Shown here: positions 52,101 to 63,959 of the stretch, piece by piece
Numbering within the stretch: position 1 is the first letter of the stretch
Layout of the letters: each line of letters opens with the position of its first letter
Assembly: GCF_009870125.1 (NCBI RefSeq)
Contig: NC_046681.1
Coordinates: 18,427,001-18,491,000 of the forward strand
Direction: 5' to 3'
DNA: 64,000 nucleotides
Origin: Drosophila pseudoobscura
Lineage: Eukaryota > Arthropoda > Insecta > Diptera > Drosophilidae
Notes under the pieces: generated by a model
The model's database searches: none
Told to the model about the DNA's origin: nothing
Seen by the model: the letters and a program-made list of their open reading frames with translations, nothing else
Position numbers and translations under genes: made by a program

Positions 52101-54631
52101 TACGCCCAGGGAATTGGGCGTGGTATATCTGATAAAGGGATGCTCCAGATCGTGCAGATCCTCGGCGTAGCAAAAGGCACACAGATGATAATTGGCACAC
52201 TGCGCACACTTGAAGACAATGCCCGCTATGCCGGCCTTCGAGCAGCCATCGCAGACGACGTTTGAATGACGAACGCCTGCCAGGAATGCCAGATTCATAA
52301 TGATTTCTGATGATATCTAAGGGATGGAGGCACACTTACCAACTTGAGCGTTATCCACAATTATCAAATCGTATTGACTCTGATAGCCCACACGGTAGTT
52401 GGTGCGATGTCCCGAATCCCAGTTGACGACAACGGTGTTCTCTGGTGAATGTGAGGATCCGCAACGGCCAATTTCGCAAACGGTCCCAACGTGACCTTCT
52501 CCGTCGTCTGTTGCGCAAGCAATGAAAAGCAATGAGAGAGAGAGTGCAGGGAGAACACGATTTGTTAGAGAGTAGAGGTTCTGGTTCTGGCTTCCTCCCT
52601 GCCTTCCGGGATATAAAGTACGTTCTGTGGCACATCCGGTGGCAAGACTTCCTCCCCTTGAGGCTTCTGTGCTTCCCCTCCATAAACAACACGCTATAAA
52701 TACATTTAATCATTGACTCTGGGGAGCTCCAATCCCCCGATTCGGTTATGCACTCAAAATGAAACAGCAACAGCAGCAGCAGCTGTCTCTTATAATTATA
52801 TACACACACAAACAGACAGACACGCTTCTAGTCCTGTCTTGGGTCTAGAGAGGGTGACATGGCAAGCAGCAGGATTGGGGGCCGCCTCAGAAGCGGATTT
52901 GTATATGCCCCAAAAATAAAACTCTCCAAACACTCGTGTCTCTGCCTGCCTGCCTGCCACAGTGCAGCCCCTGGAGCTGTTGCACACGATCCCCCCGTCC
53001 GCTTCTATAAATAAACACTCCACAAAAATGTTGGAGACAAAATGGCACGCGCCCTTGCGCGGCTCCGACGCCGCCGTCTGACATGACAGCCGCCAGACGT
53101 TTATGCCCGCAGGCGGCACGGCAGTATTTGGCTTTTTCAGGGAAAGACGAAGCCGAAAGACACATACCATGACCTAATCTGTTTATACGGACGGTTCCGA
53201 CGAATGTGCATATATTGTAAGTATTTATGGGTAGAAACTCCACAGATGTGCAGCTGCAGCTGCAAATGGGAGCCCACTATACGCTCTATAGAACTATTAG
53301 ACACGAGAATTTCTAGAGGAAGGCATATTTCTCTTGCAGTTAAAGATAGGAATTGACAATGGCAGATTAAAGTCCTACCAAAGGGACAAGAAAATTGTAT
53401 GGAAGTACAATTGGAACAATCTATATAGCACTTCTTACAATGATTTTTCTAAACCCGAAGCGACTTTCTTCGCGAAGCAGACACTCTGAGAACATTTCCA
53501 ATTCTCAATCTCAAAGAAAACTTTTCGCAAGTTGTCCCTAAACGTTTTTTAACGCTTTTTTCCATATTTTCTGTGTGGTCGATCATAAAAGAGCTGCCTC
53601 AAGGACAGAGAAGTCCAGAAATATACAGAGAAAATGGAAAACCCAGGAATGAAGTAAATAAGTGGCCCTATAGCCATTCTTATATTGAGTTTTTCTTGAT
53701 GATTAGATAGAATAGAGTAGATTTCCTTAAGTTGTGGATCATTTTTGAACTAGTACATTTAAGTCCGGTTAATGTGATATATTTATTATTATGAATAGTA
53801 AATGGAATAGCTACAGTTATGACTACCTTGTGCCTATGTACATGATTTGCAGAACACTTCAAGAGTCTTATTCCATAAGAAGACATTGCAAAAGACCTGT
53901 TTCAAAGCATTTTTATACCTTCTAATCTATAAATATTCCTCTTGTCCCAAAGTATTATTCTTTGGCCTATAATTAACACTCTATAAAAGCTCTATCCTAC
54001 TTACATATTTCAGACCTCTTCAACTAATCGCCCCCGTAATTGAAGGGTATTCAAAACGAATATAGCACCACTGAAACACATTCATGTACGAGTATGTGAT
54101 AATTGTTCACACAACAAAAAGTACAACAGATATGAATGGTTAAAAGCATTAATTGAATTAATAACTACGGAATAATGTAATCTTATTTCCAGCGAATGAA
54201 TTTCACTGCCATATCTGTATACATATGTATATTACCGAAAATACATATATGTATATGTACATATCTATATCTACCATAGGTATATATAGAATGAAGCGAG
54301 GGAAAGCAAAAAGCAATTGGTAAGCGAAAAGAATTTCGCTGGCGCATTGAGTGTTGCTATAAATAGAGAGGCGCGTCCTCTTTTTACACACAACAACGCC
54401 CTGAGCAACGAAACGCAACGCAAGGCATCATGCCACACCGTACACCGTACATCGTACCGTACCCGTGTGCTCCCATGTACGATACACAGGGCGCCAGAGC
54501 GTCAGAGTTTTTTGGGATATACAAATTCTCCATTCCATATTTTCTCCATATTCCATATTCTTACCTTGATTCGACCATATCCAATTGGGTCCGCGAACTA
54601 CACGTATGCCGGGCGGAATGGAGGCTCGCAT
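49171..54631 (-). CDS. mib2: Mind bomb 2, E3 ubiquitin ligase (intact copy)
   Basis: Mib2 is a RING E3 ligase linked to Notch ligand endocytosis and, in flies, needed for muscle integrity. Exons 54631-54565, 52507-52340, 52276-51607, 51546-51384 and 51312-49171 join in frame to 1069 residues. Order: MIB/HERC2 domain (RVVRGPNWIWSNQDDGEGHV), ZZ zinc finger (CDGCSKAGIAGIVFKCAQC), second MIB/HERC2 (VVRGPDWEWNDQDGGEG), the two Mib repeats, about eight ankyrin repeats, a low-complexity linker, and two C-terminal RINGs (CIVCNEILSLVRFEPCQHQI; CGICMERKRDVAFLCGHGAC) ending KKINLY. Coding exon 1 follows an AATTAG acceptor, and a non-coding first exon probably ends at 55385 (donor GTAAGC). Intron 1 (52508-54564) holds no other gene. 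From 50768 leftward the gene is unique; rightward it is duplicated at 57985-61807. Confidence 0.95.
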
Positions 54632-55385
54632 GGCTCGTTTCCTAATTAAAATTTTATATAATTTCTTCTGGCGGGGCTGTCTGCTGCGTTTCGTTATTCG
54701 GAAATACTTCGATTCGGTTTGTGCGGCTACTGCAAGAAGGAGAATACACCCAGATATGACATTTGACATTAGATTTCGGTGGCCGAGGTGCTGGATGGGA
54801 GTTGAGAGTTCTCTTTGGATGGGGACCTGGTTAATATTTGGGTCAGATAACTGGTACAAAGTCAGCGCATGACTAAAAGGCGCAACACAACCAGCACAGC
54901 ACAGCAAAGCACATATTCTGTATATGGAAATGTACATGGTAGTACCTGAGGAAACTGCAATGCAATGCCATCCAATCGGTTGCATATTGCAAATGGATGG
55001 GATGGACCGACTGACTGTTCAACGGATATGGAATTAGAAGGTCTCATGACCATCATTGTGTATGGAACTAACACCACATCATGGTGCGGGAGTTTTCGGA
55101 CGGACGGGCATATGACGCATGGCGATAAGACATATGGAGGGGATACATTTGTACATATGTATGTATATACGAGTGTATATTTCTTGTGGTCTCTCTCTCT
55201 GAATGATAATAATAAGTGAATGGGACACTCAGCACTTTGGGATAATACAAAAAGCAAATATATAATTGACCCGCATGTTGTTTACGAACACACACACACA
55301 CGCACGGACGCACACAAAAAGTATATACAGTATATATGTATATACCATGAAAAAAGATTATTTTTTTGGGGGCCAATTGCTTACC

Positions 55386-55954
55386 GAATGCAATTTCTAG
55401 ACACTGTGTCACGTATAATCACTTTTCCCCCAGCTGTTTCCGCTTAATTTAAGGCTCAAGTTTTCGTCTTGGCTCTAATGTTGCATTTTTATGCGCGCGT
55501 GCGCTTTTTTAATTGGCATTTAATGTTTCCCTAATGTTTCCTCACTTGAAACCGTTGCTACGGCCCACAGTTTAAGGCATTCTCGTTTACTGTCTCTTTC
55601 ACTTGATGCTCTTTTGAGTATTAGCACAAACCAGCATCGCACTAGTCCGCCGTTCACTGTAAACCAAACACTTCAATTTAGTTTATATTTCCAAAAAAAT
55701 GTACAATTTTGCTAGCTACTACAACTAAAATTTGGCTTTCTTCTTCTTTTTTTAGGTCTGGCCTAAAGATGGCAGTGCAAAATTTCTGGCGTCTATCGAT
55801 GTATTCGATATGCATCCTTGGTATCGAAAGCCCACGCCAGTACGTCAATACCCCATCGATATGCAGAAAAAGAACAACACAACAATCGCAAACACATGTT
55901 CAATATTATATTCCTATTCATTTGCTCGAGCGGGTGATGAAAAGGGCTACCACA
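55386..55954. other. Bidirectional promoter region, mib2 / C1orf50 homologue
   Basis: Two genes diverge from this stretch. A probable mib2 non-coding exon ends at 55385. A TTTTTTTAG acceptor at about 55755 and an upstream in-frame ATG at 55769 may belong to the plus-strand gene. ATCGAT-like DREs occur near 55796 and 55856. No other gene is seen. Confidence 0.45.
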
Positions 55955-56676
55955 ATGGATCAGTTGACATACACCACAGCAGTTAAAAAGGGTAAACAAA
56001 GCAATGAACAGTGAACAATAAAATGTTCAAGCATTTCACATTTCTTTCAGCACAACTGGTGGAGAGAAATCCACAGTCTCTGTTAGATCCCTTGCGAGTT
56101 TCTATGCATGACCAGGAGGACATCATTGCTTTGGCTCAACAAATCCAGAATGCGGACAAGCAACTCAAACACACCACTTGTCACAAACTTGGAGTAATAA
56201 TGGATCAAGTAAGATTGTTTTGCAACTCAAATGAATATGAATTATATAAATTGTAATCCTAGATCAAGATGCTGCAAGCACAGGCCATGGAAATATTGAA
56301 AGAGTCCAATGTGAACCGTGACCTGCACAATGCCGCTTGCAACTTTACCAAAAAACCTGGACAAATCTATCATCTTTATCAAAGGGCATCAGGTCAAACC
56401 TATTTCAGCATGCTCTCGCCGGAAGTAAGTCTGCCAATCCATAATGCTTGTACAGCAGATTTAACCATACCAGTGATACACCTTCAGGAATGGAATCATT
56501 CGGTAGACCAGACGTACAAAGGTAGCTATAGACTCGAATTTGACTTAAGTTGGACACCGCTGGACAAGATAAAACAGCAAGACGAAAGGCTCAAATGGGC
56601 GGAGGAATGCATGGAGAAGGCATTGGACAGTGGACGCTCGGCTATGGCTATTGACTTTAATATTAACAATGAATAA
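55955..56676 (+). CDS. C1orf50 / DUF2452 family protein, copy 1
   Basis: Exons 55955-55991, 56051-56208, 56263-56424 and 56488-56676 join in frame to 181 residues. The match is to the small conserved animal family of human C1orf50, with the diagnostic stretches DIIALAQQIQNADKQLK, LHNAACNFTKKPGQIYHLY, RASGQTYFSMLSPEEW and YRLEFDLSWTPLDKI. Function is unknown in the family. The start is uncertain: I use MDQLTYTT, but the frame is open upstream to 55769 (MAVQNFW). Intron 3 is 63 nt, a multiple of three and without an in-frame stop, so its retention would only insert 21 residues. It lies divergent from mib2 and 226 bp before hook. An almost identical second copy follows at 63132. Confidence 0.85.
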
Positions 56677-56774
56677 AATAGTTTAATTTGAATACATTTA
56701 AATATCGTATAAATCGATATCTACAAATATCGCATATGATTGACAACTAGCTGCATCGATAGGGGCGTAAAAGT

Positions 56775-56782
56775 TATCGATA
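56775..56782. promoter_or_regulatory. DRE in the hook promoter, copy 1
   Basis: A perfect TATCGATA lies about 120 bp before the hook start codon, with a second ATCGATA at about 56756 and further ATCGAT-like sites upstream. This is a typical DREF-dependent promoter. Confidence 0.65.
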
Positions 56783-56902
56783 GGGTTAGTACATCTCTAT
56801 TTCTGTTTTGTTTTCACTGCAACAGCTGTGGTTTTTGTGAAATTTTCTATATTTATTTTCGTTTGTTTTGTTCCGTTAGACGTTGACTCGAAGACACGTA
56901 AT

Positions 56903-58021
56903 ATGTCCGCTGCAAAGAACGAAATGTATTACAGCCTGCTCGAGTGGTTTAAAACCCTCAATTTGAATGCGCCCCACGCAGATGCTGAATCACTGGCAGA
57001 CGGTGTAGCCGTGGCCCAGGCGCTGAATCAATTCGCCCCCGAATCTTTCACAGACTCGTGGCTGGCGAAAATCAAAGCCAGTGCCGTGGGCATCAACTGG
57101 CGTTTGCGTATGAGTAATCTAAAGAAAGTCACACAATCGCTCTACGACTACTACAGCGAGGTCCTTAACTACACCCTCAGCGACTTTGTGAAGCCCGATG
57201 TGCAGCGCATTGCCGAGAAATGCGACCTGGTCGAGCTGGAGCGTTTGCTCCAGCTGGTCTTGGGCTGTGCGGTCAACTGTGCCAAAAAGCAATCGTACAT
57301 AACCGAGATCATGTGCTTGGAAGAGGAGCTACAGGCGAATATCATGAGAGCACTCCAGGAGCTGGAGTCCTCTCGAAATGCCGCGGAGGGAGGTATCGTC
57401 ACGTCACTTTCGCGCAGTTCCATCAGTGGAATGCTGGATGGCAAGGTCCTGCAAGAAGAGCGCGATGCCATGGCCCAGAAATGTTTCGAAACCGAGAAGA
57501 AAATGCTGCTGCTGATCGACGAGAAGACAAACCTACAGCAGGAACTGCAGAGGGTTCAGAAGGAGTTTGCGCGTCTGGAGCACAGCTCCACAGTCATTGG
57601 CGATGATGGTGTTTCGTTGGGGCCCGTGCAAACGGGCTCTGTGCGCTACAACGAGCTGCGGCGACAGCTCGATCTGCTTAAAGAAGAGCTCTTGCAGTCG
57701 GAGGGTGCTCGCGAGGATTTGAAGCTGAAGGCCCAACAGCAGGAGACCGACCTGTTGCACATGCAAATGCGGATAGATGAACTTTTGGTAGGGATCAGTA
57801 AATTTAAGTACATCTTGAGTTTGTTGTAATTCTATTTCCCACAGAAAAGCACTGCTGAGGTGACAACTCTCAAGGATGAAGTAGACGTGCTGCGGGAATC
57901 GAATGACAAGCTGAAGATTTGCGAGGGACAGCTGGACACGTACAAAAAAAAGCTGGAGGACTACAATGACTTGAAAAAGCAGGTGCACAAATGTGCAGCG
58001 CAGAGCAGTGGCTCGAGTTAA
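56903..58021 (+). pseudogene. hook: hook, 3'-truncated copy fused to antisense mib2
   Basis: Hook links endosomal cargo to dynein/dynactin and microtubules. The frame starts at MSAAKNEMYYSLLEWFKTL, uses a donor at 57788 and an acceptor at 57844, and encodes the N-terminal Hook domain (about 1-160, including ESLADGVAVAQALNQFAPES) and the first coiled coils. At residue 342 (DLKKQV) the genuine sequence stops at the duplication breakpoint. Eleven antisense-mib2 codons ([11 protein letters not shown]) follow, then TAA. That is about half of the usual ~680 residues. The rest of the coiled coil and the cargo-binding C-terminus are missing. If transcribed it could give a stable N-terminal fragment. 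An intact hook presumably follows the second unit, beyond the window. Confidence 0.85.
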
Positions 58022-61000
58022 GGAAATTCACTTCGGCCCCGTGCTGCAGCAGGACACGCATTGTGGCCGGCTGATTGCCAAAGGCGGCATAATGGAGCGC
58101 CGAGTCGCCCTCCTTGTCCACCGCATTCACATTGGCGCCTTTGGAGATGAGGTAGCTGACCAGCTCGACGTAGCCCTGATGAGAGGCCACCTGTATGCAC
58201 GCCTTGCCCCCGCTCATGACATCCACTTGGGTGGGATTCATGTCCAGATATTGGCGCACAAATTCTAGATGCCCCTGGGCCGCTTCGCGCACTAGTTTAT
58301 CCGCCACAGAGCTGCCCGAGAGGCCGGAGAGGGGTGTCATTACATGATCGGCACGCCGATGGCTCAGATCCATCATGCTGTTGGAGCGTTCCGCAGCCGT
58401 GGCCAAAGGCGAACGCTCCAGTTTGAAGCTGAATGCGCAGATCCCCATCCGAGTAGACTTTCACCACTTTGCAGATTTTACCTAAAGCCTGAAAAGGGAA
58501 ACAAAGAGACAATTCTTATTGGAAATCTACAGATTACGAATTTCCTGGCCACTACTTACATATCGCATAATATCAATCCATTCGCCGTGACCCTTCTGCA
58601 GCTGTTGGACCTTGTTGGCATCGTTGATGATGGTCACCAGATCCCCCACACGAAAGGAGACAACTTTTACGAGTGCGGCGGGATGGAAGGTCCATCGATT
58701 GGGACAGTTTTCATATTGCACCCTGCCAGAAGAAGAAATCATTACAAGAATCCTCTCAGAGGAACAAAGCTGTACTCCTTACCGTATATCTCCTTTATCT
58801 GTGATCCTATGGACTGTTCCCAGCTTGGCCAGATGCTCGACCATTCGCGGATTCCAACCGCCGTGGCCCTGCTGTAGTTTCATGAGGGCATCTACCTCCA
58901 GGCAAACCTTGACCCGATCGCCCACAGAGAAGCTTGGCTTCACCATCGGCGCCACCGGTTGCTGCTCCTCCGGCTGGCCCAGCACTGGCATGTGATCCTT
59001 GTAGTAGTGGCCGCCGCCAGTGGCCGATATGTACTTGAGGTCGACGTTGCCCTTGTGCCCCAGACGATAGACGTTCGTTGAGCCCGTTACCCACGAAACG
59101 TTGGCTACACTGCGACAGGATTCGTTGTCCCAGCCACGGATTTCCATAACACGACCCGTCCTGCCCTCGCCGCCGTCCTGGTCGTTCCACTCCCAGTCCG
59201 GGCCGCGCACAACCTTCGAGCCAACGAAAATTCCACGCAATTGAATGCGCTTCGACCCCTTGCGCGTTGGCACACGTACGCCCAGGGAATTGGGCGTGGT
59301 ATATCTGATAAAGGGATGCTCCAGATCGTGCAGATCCTCGGCGTAGCAAAAGGCACACAGATGATAATTGGCACACTGCGCACACTTGAAGACAATGCCC
59401 GCTATGCCGGCCTTCGAGCAGCCATCGCAGACGACGTTTGAATGACGAACGCCTGCCAGGAATACCAGATTCATAATGATTTCTGATGATATCTAAGGGA
59501 TGGAGGCACACTTACCAACTTGAGCGTTATCCACAATTATCAAATCGTATTGACTCTGATAGCCCACACGGTAGTTGGTGCGATGTCCCGAATCCCAGTT
59601 GACGACAACGGTGTTCTCTGGTGAATGTGAGGATCCGCAACGGCCAATTTCGCAAACGGTCCCAACGTGACCTTCTCCGTCGTCTGTTGCGCAAGCAATG
59701 AAAAGCAATGAGAGAGAGAGTGCAGGGAGAACACGATTTGTTAGAGAGTAGAGGTTCTGGTTCTGGCTTCCTCCCTGCCTTCCGGGATATAAAGTACGTT
59801 CTGTGGCACATCCGGTGGCAAGACTTCCTCCCCTTGAGGCTTCTGTGCTTCCCCTCCATAAACAACACGCTATAAATACATTTAATCATTGACTCTGGGG
59901 AGCTCCAATCCCCCGATTCGGTTATGCACTCAAAATGAAACAGCAACAGCAGCAGCAGCTGTCTCTTATAATTATATACACACACAAACAGACAGACACG
60001 CTTCTAGTCCTGTCTTGGGTCTAGAGAGGGTGACATGGCAAGCAGCAGGATTGGGGGCCGCCTCAGAAGCGGATTTGTATATGCCCCAAAAATAAAACTC
60101 TCCAAACACTCGTGTCTCTGCCTGCCTGCCTGCCACAGTGCAGCCCCTGGAGCTGTTGCACACGATCCCCCCGTCCGCTTCTATAAATAAACACTCCACA
60201 AAAATGTTGGAGACAAAATGGCACGCGCCCTTGCGCGGCTCCGACGCCGCCGTCTGACATGACAGCCGCCAGACGTTTATGCCCGCAGGCGGCACGGCAG
60301 TATTTGGCTTTTTCAGGGAAAGACGAAGCCGAAAGACACATACCATGACCTAATCTGTTTATACGGACGGTTCCGACGAATGTGCATATATTGTAAGTAT
60401 TTATGGGTAGAAACTCCACAGATGTGCAGCTGCAGCTGCAAATGGGAGCCCACTATACGCTCTATAGAACTATTAGTCACGAGAATTCCTAGAGGAAGGC
60501 ATATTTCTCTTGCAGTTAAAGATAGGAATTGACAATGGCAGATTAAAGTCCTACCAAAGGGACAAGAAAATTGTATGGAAGTACAATTGGAACAATCTAT
60601 ATAGCACTTCTTACAATGATTTTTCTAAACCCGAAGCGACTTTCTTCGCGAAGCAGACACTCTGAGAACATTTCCAATTCTCAATCTCAAAGAAAACTTT
60701 TCGCAAGTTGTCCCTAAACGTTTTTTAACGCTTTTTTCCATATTTTCTGTGTGGTCGATCATAAAAGAGCTGCCTCAAGGACAGAGAAGTCCAGAAATAT
60801 ACAGAGAAAATGGAAAACCCAGGAATGAAGTAAATAAGTGGCCCTATAGCCATTCTTATATTGAGTTTTTCTTGATGATTAGATAGAATAGAGTAGATTT
60901 CCTTAAGTTGTGGATCATTTTTGAACTAGTACATTTAAGTCCGGTTAATGTGATATATTTATTATTATGAATAGTAAATGGAATAGCTACAGTTATGACT

Positions 61001-61807
61001 ACCTTGTGCCTATGTACATGATTTGCAGAACACTTCAAGAGTCTTATTCCATAAGAAGACATTGCAAAAGACCTGTTTCAAAGCATTTTTATACCTTCTA
61101 ATCTATAAATATTCCTCTTGTCCCAAAGTATTATTCTTTGGCCTATAATTAACACTCTATAAAAGCTCTATCCTACTTACATATTTCAGACCTCTTCAAC
61201 TAATCGCCCCCGTAATTGAAGGGTATTCAAAACGAATATAGCACCACTGAAACACATTCATGTACGAGTATGTGATAATTGTTCACACAACAAAAAGTAC
61301 AACAGATATGAATGGTTAAAAGCATTAATTGAATTAATAACTACGGAATAATGTAATCTTATTTCCAGCGAATGAATTTCACTGCCATATCTGTATACAT
61401 ATGTATATTACCGAAAATACATATATGTATATGTACATATCTATATCTACCATAGGTATATATAGAATGAAGCGAGGGAAAGCAAAAAGCAATTGGTAAG
61501 CGAAAAGAATTTCGCTGGCGCATTGAGTGTTGCTATAAATAGAGAGGCGCGTCCTCTTTTTACACACAACAACGCCCTGAGCAACGAAACGCAACGCAAG
61601 GCATCATGCCACACCGTACACCGTACATCGTACCGTACCCGTGTGCTCCCATGTACGATACACAGGGCGCCAGAGCGTCAGAGTTTTTTGGGATATACAA
61701 ATTCTCCATTCCATATTTTCTCCATATTCCATATTCTTACCTTGATTCGACCATATCCAATTGGGTCCGCGAACTACACGTATGCCGGGCGGAATGGAGG
61801 CTCGCAT
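57985..61807 (-). pseudogene. mib2: mib2, truncated second copy
   Basis: Exons 61807-61741, 59683-59516, 59452-58783 and 58722-58560 match the intact gene without visible exonic change, and the 5' region is duplicated too. The fifth exon (from 58488) carries a 41 bp deletion at 58426/58427 that shifts the frame and brings a stop at 58297. The exon is then cut off at 57985. The predicted product is about 419 residues: both MIB/HERC2 domains, the ZZ finger and the first part of the Mib repeats, but no ankyrin repeats and no RING. It would bind substrates or partners without ligase activity, if made. Confidence 0.85.
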
Positions 61808-63131
61808 GGCTCGTTTCCTAATTAAAATTTTATATAATTTCTTCTGGCGGGGCTGTCTGCTGCGTTTCGTTATTCGGAAATACTTCGATTCGGTTTGTGC
61901 GGCTACTGCAAGAAGGAGAATACACCCAGATATGACATTTGACATTAGATTTCGGTGGCCGAGGTGCTGGATGGGAGTTGAGAGTTCTCTTTGGATGGGG
62001 ACCTGGTTAATATTTGGGTCAGATAACTGGTACAAAGTCAGCGCATGACTAAAAGGCGCAACACAACCAGCACAGCACAGCAAAGCACATATTCTGTATA
62101 TGGAAATGTACATGGTAGTACCTGAGGAAACTGCAATGCAATGCCATCCAATCGGTTGCATATTGCAAATGGATGGGATGGACCGACTGACTGTTCAACG
62201 GATATGGAATTAGAAGGTCTCATGACCATCATTGTGTATGGAACTAAGCTCCACATCATGGTGCGGGAGTTTTCGGACGGACGGGCATATGACGCATGGC
62301 GATAAGACATATGGAGGGGATACATTTGTACATATGTATGTATATACGAGTGTATATTTCTTGTGGTCTCTCTCTCTGAATGATAATAATAAGTGAATGG
62401 GACACTCAGCACTTTGGGATAATACAAAAAGCAAATATATAATTGACCCGCATGTTGTTTACGAACACACACACACACGCACGGACGCACACAAAAAGTA
62501 TATACAGTATATATGTATATACCATGAAAAAAGATTATTTTTTTGGGGGCCAATTGCTTACCGAATGCAATTTCTAGACACTGTGTCACGTATAATCACT
62601 TTTCCCCCAGCTGTTTCCGCTTAATTTAAGGCTCAAGTTTTCGTCTTGGCTCTAATGTTGCATTTTTATGCGCGCGTGCGCTTTTTTAATTGGCATTTAA
62701 TGTTTCCCTAATGTTTCCTCACTTGAAACCGTTGCTACGGCCCACAGTTTAAGGCATTCTCGTTTACTGTCTCTTTCACTTGATGCTCTTTTGAGTATTA
62801 GCACAAACCAGCATCGCACTAGTCCGCCGTTCACTGTAAACCAAACACTTCAATTTAGTTTATATTTCCAAAAAAATGTACAATTTTGCTAGCTACTACA
62901 ACTAAAATTTGGCTTTCTTCTTCTTTTTTTAGGTCTGGCCTAAAGATGGCAGTGCAAAATTTCTGGCGTCTATCGATGTATTCGATATGCATCCTTGGTA
63001 TCGAAAGCCCACGCCAGTACGTCAATACCCCATCGATATGCAGAAAAAGAACAACACAACAATCGCAAACACATGTTCAATATTATATTCCTATTCATTT
63101 GCTCGAGCGGGTGATGAAAAGGGCTACCACA

Positions 63132-63853
63132 ATGGATCAGTTGACATACACCACAGCAGTTAAAAAGGGTAAACAAAGCAATGAACAGTGAACAATAAAA
63201 TGTTCAAGCATTTCACATTTCTTTCAGCACAACTGGTGGAGAGAAATCCACAGTCTCTGTTAGATCCCTTGCGAGTTTCTATGCATGACCAGGAGGACAT
63301 CATTGCTTTGGCTCAACAAATCCAGAATGCGGACAAGCAACTCAAACACACCACTTGTCACAAACTTGGAGTAATAATGGATCAAGTAAGATTGTTTTGC
63401 AACTCAAATGAATATGAATTATATAAATTGTAATCCTAGATCAAGATGCTGCAAGCACAGGCCATGGAAATATTGAAAGAGTCCAATGTGAACCGTGACC
63501 TGCACAATGCCGCTTGCAACTTTACCAAAAAACCTGGACAAATCTATCATCTTTATCAAAGGGCATCAGGTCAAACCTATTTCAGCATGCTCTCGCCGGA
63601 AGTAAGTCTGCCAATCCATAATGCTTGTACAGCAGATTTAACCATACCAGTGATACACCTTCAGGAATGGAATCATTCGGTAGACCAGACGTACAAAGGT
63701 AGCTATAGACTCGAATTTGACTTAAGTTGGACACCGCTGGACAAGATAAAACAGCAAGACGAAAGGCTCAAATGGGCGGAGGAATGCATGGAGAAGGCAT
63801 TGGACAGTGGACGCTCGGCTATGGCTATTGACTTTAATATTAACAATGAATAA
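63132..63853 (+). CDS. C1orf50 / DUF2452 family protein, copy 2
   Basis: Exons 63132-63168, 63228-63385, 63440-63601 and 63665-63853 correspond base for base to copy 1 shifted by 7177. I see no difference in the coding sequence. The upstream region shared with mib2 is duplicated as well, so both copies should have the same promoter. Confidence 0.85.
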
Positions 63854-63951
63854 AATAGTTTAATTTGAATACATTTAAATATCGTATAAATCGATATCTA
63901 CAAATATCGCATATGATTGACAACTAGCTGCATCGATAGGGGCGTAAAAGT

Positions 63952-63959
63952 TATCGATA
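63952..63959. promoter_or_regulatory. DRE in the hook promoter, copy 2
   Basis: This is the same TATCGATA as at 56775-56782, shifted by 7177. The hook gene it should drive starts just after the window end. Confidence 0.6.

Larger units (their letters stand above)
50768..57984. repeat. Tandem duplication, unit 1 (7217 bp)
   Basis: This unit runs from inside mib2 exon 5, through the C1orf50 homologue, to the middle of hook exon 2. Unit 2 starts at 57985 and matches it with an offset of 7217, then 7176 after a 41 bp deletion, then 7177 after a one-base change of length near 62249. In the parts compared by eye I saw only a handful of single-base differences over 6 kb. Confidence 0.95.

Noticed and set aside
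54428-54985. 185-residue minus-strand frame at the mib2 5' end (and its copy at 61604)
   Set aside because: Only the part from 54641 to 54565 is exon. The rest is intron on both sides.
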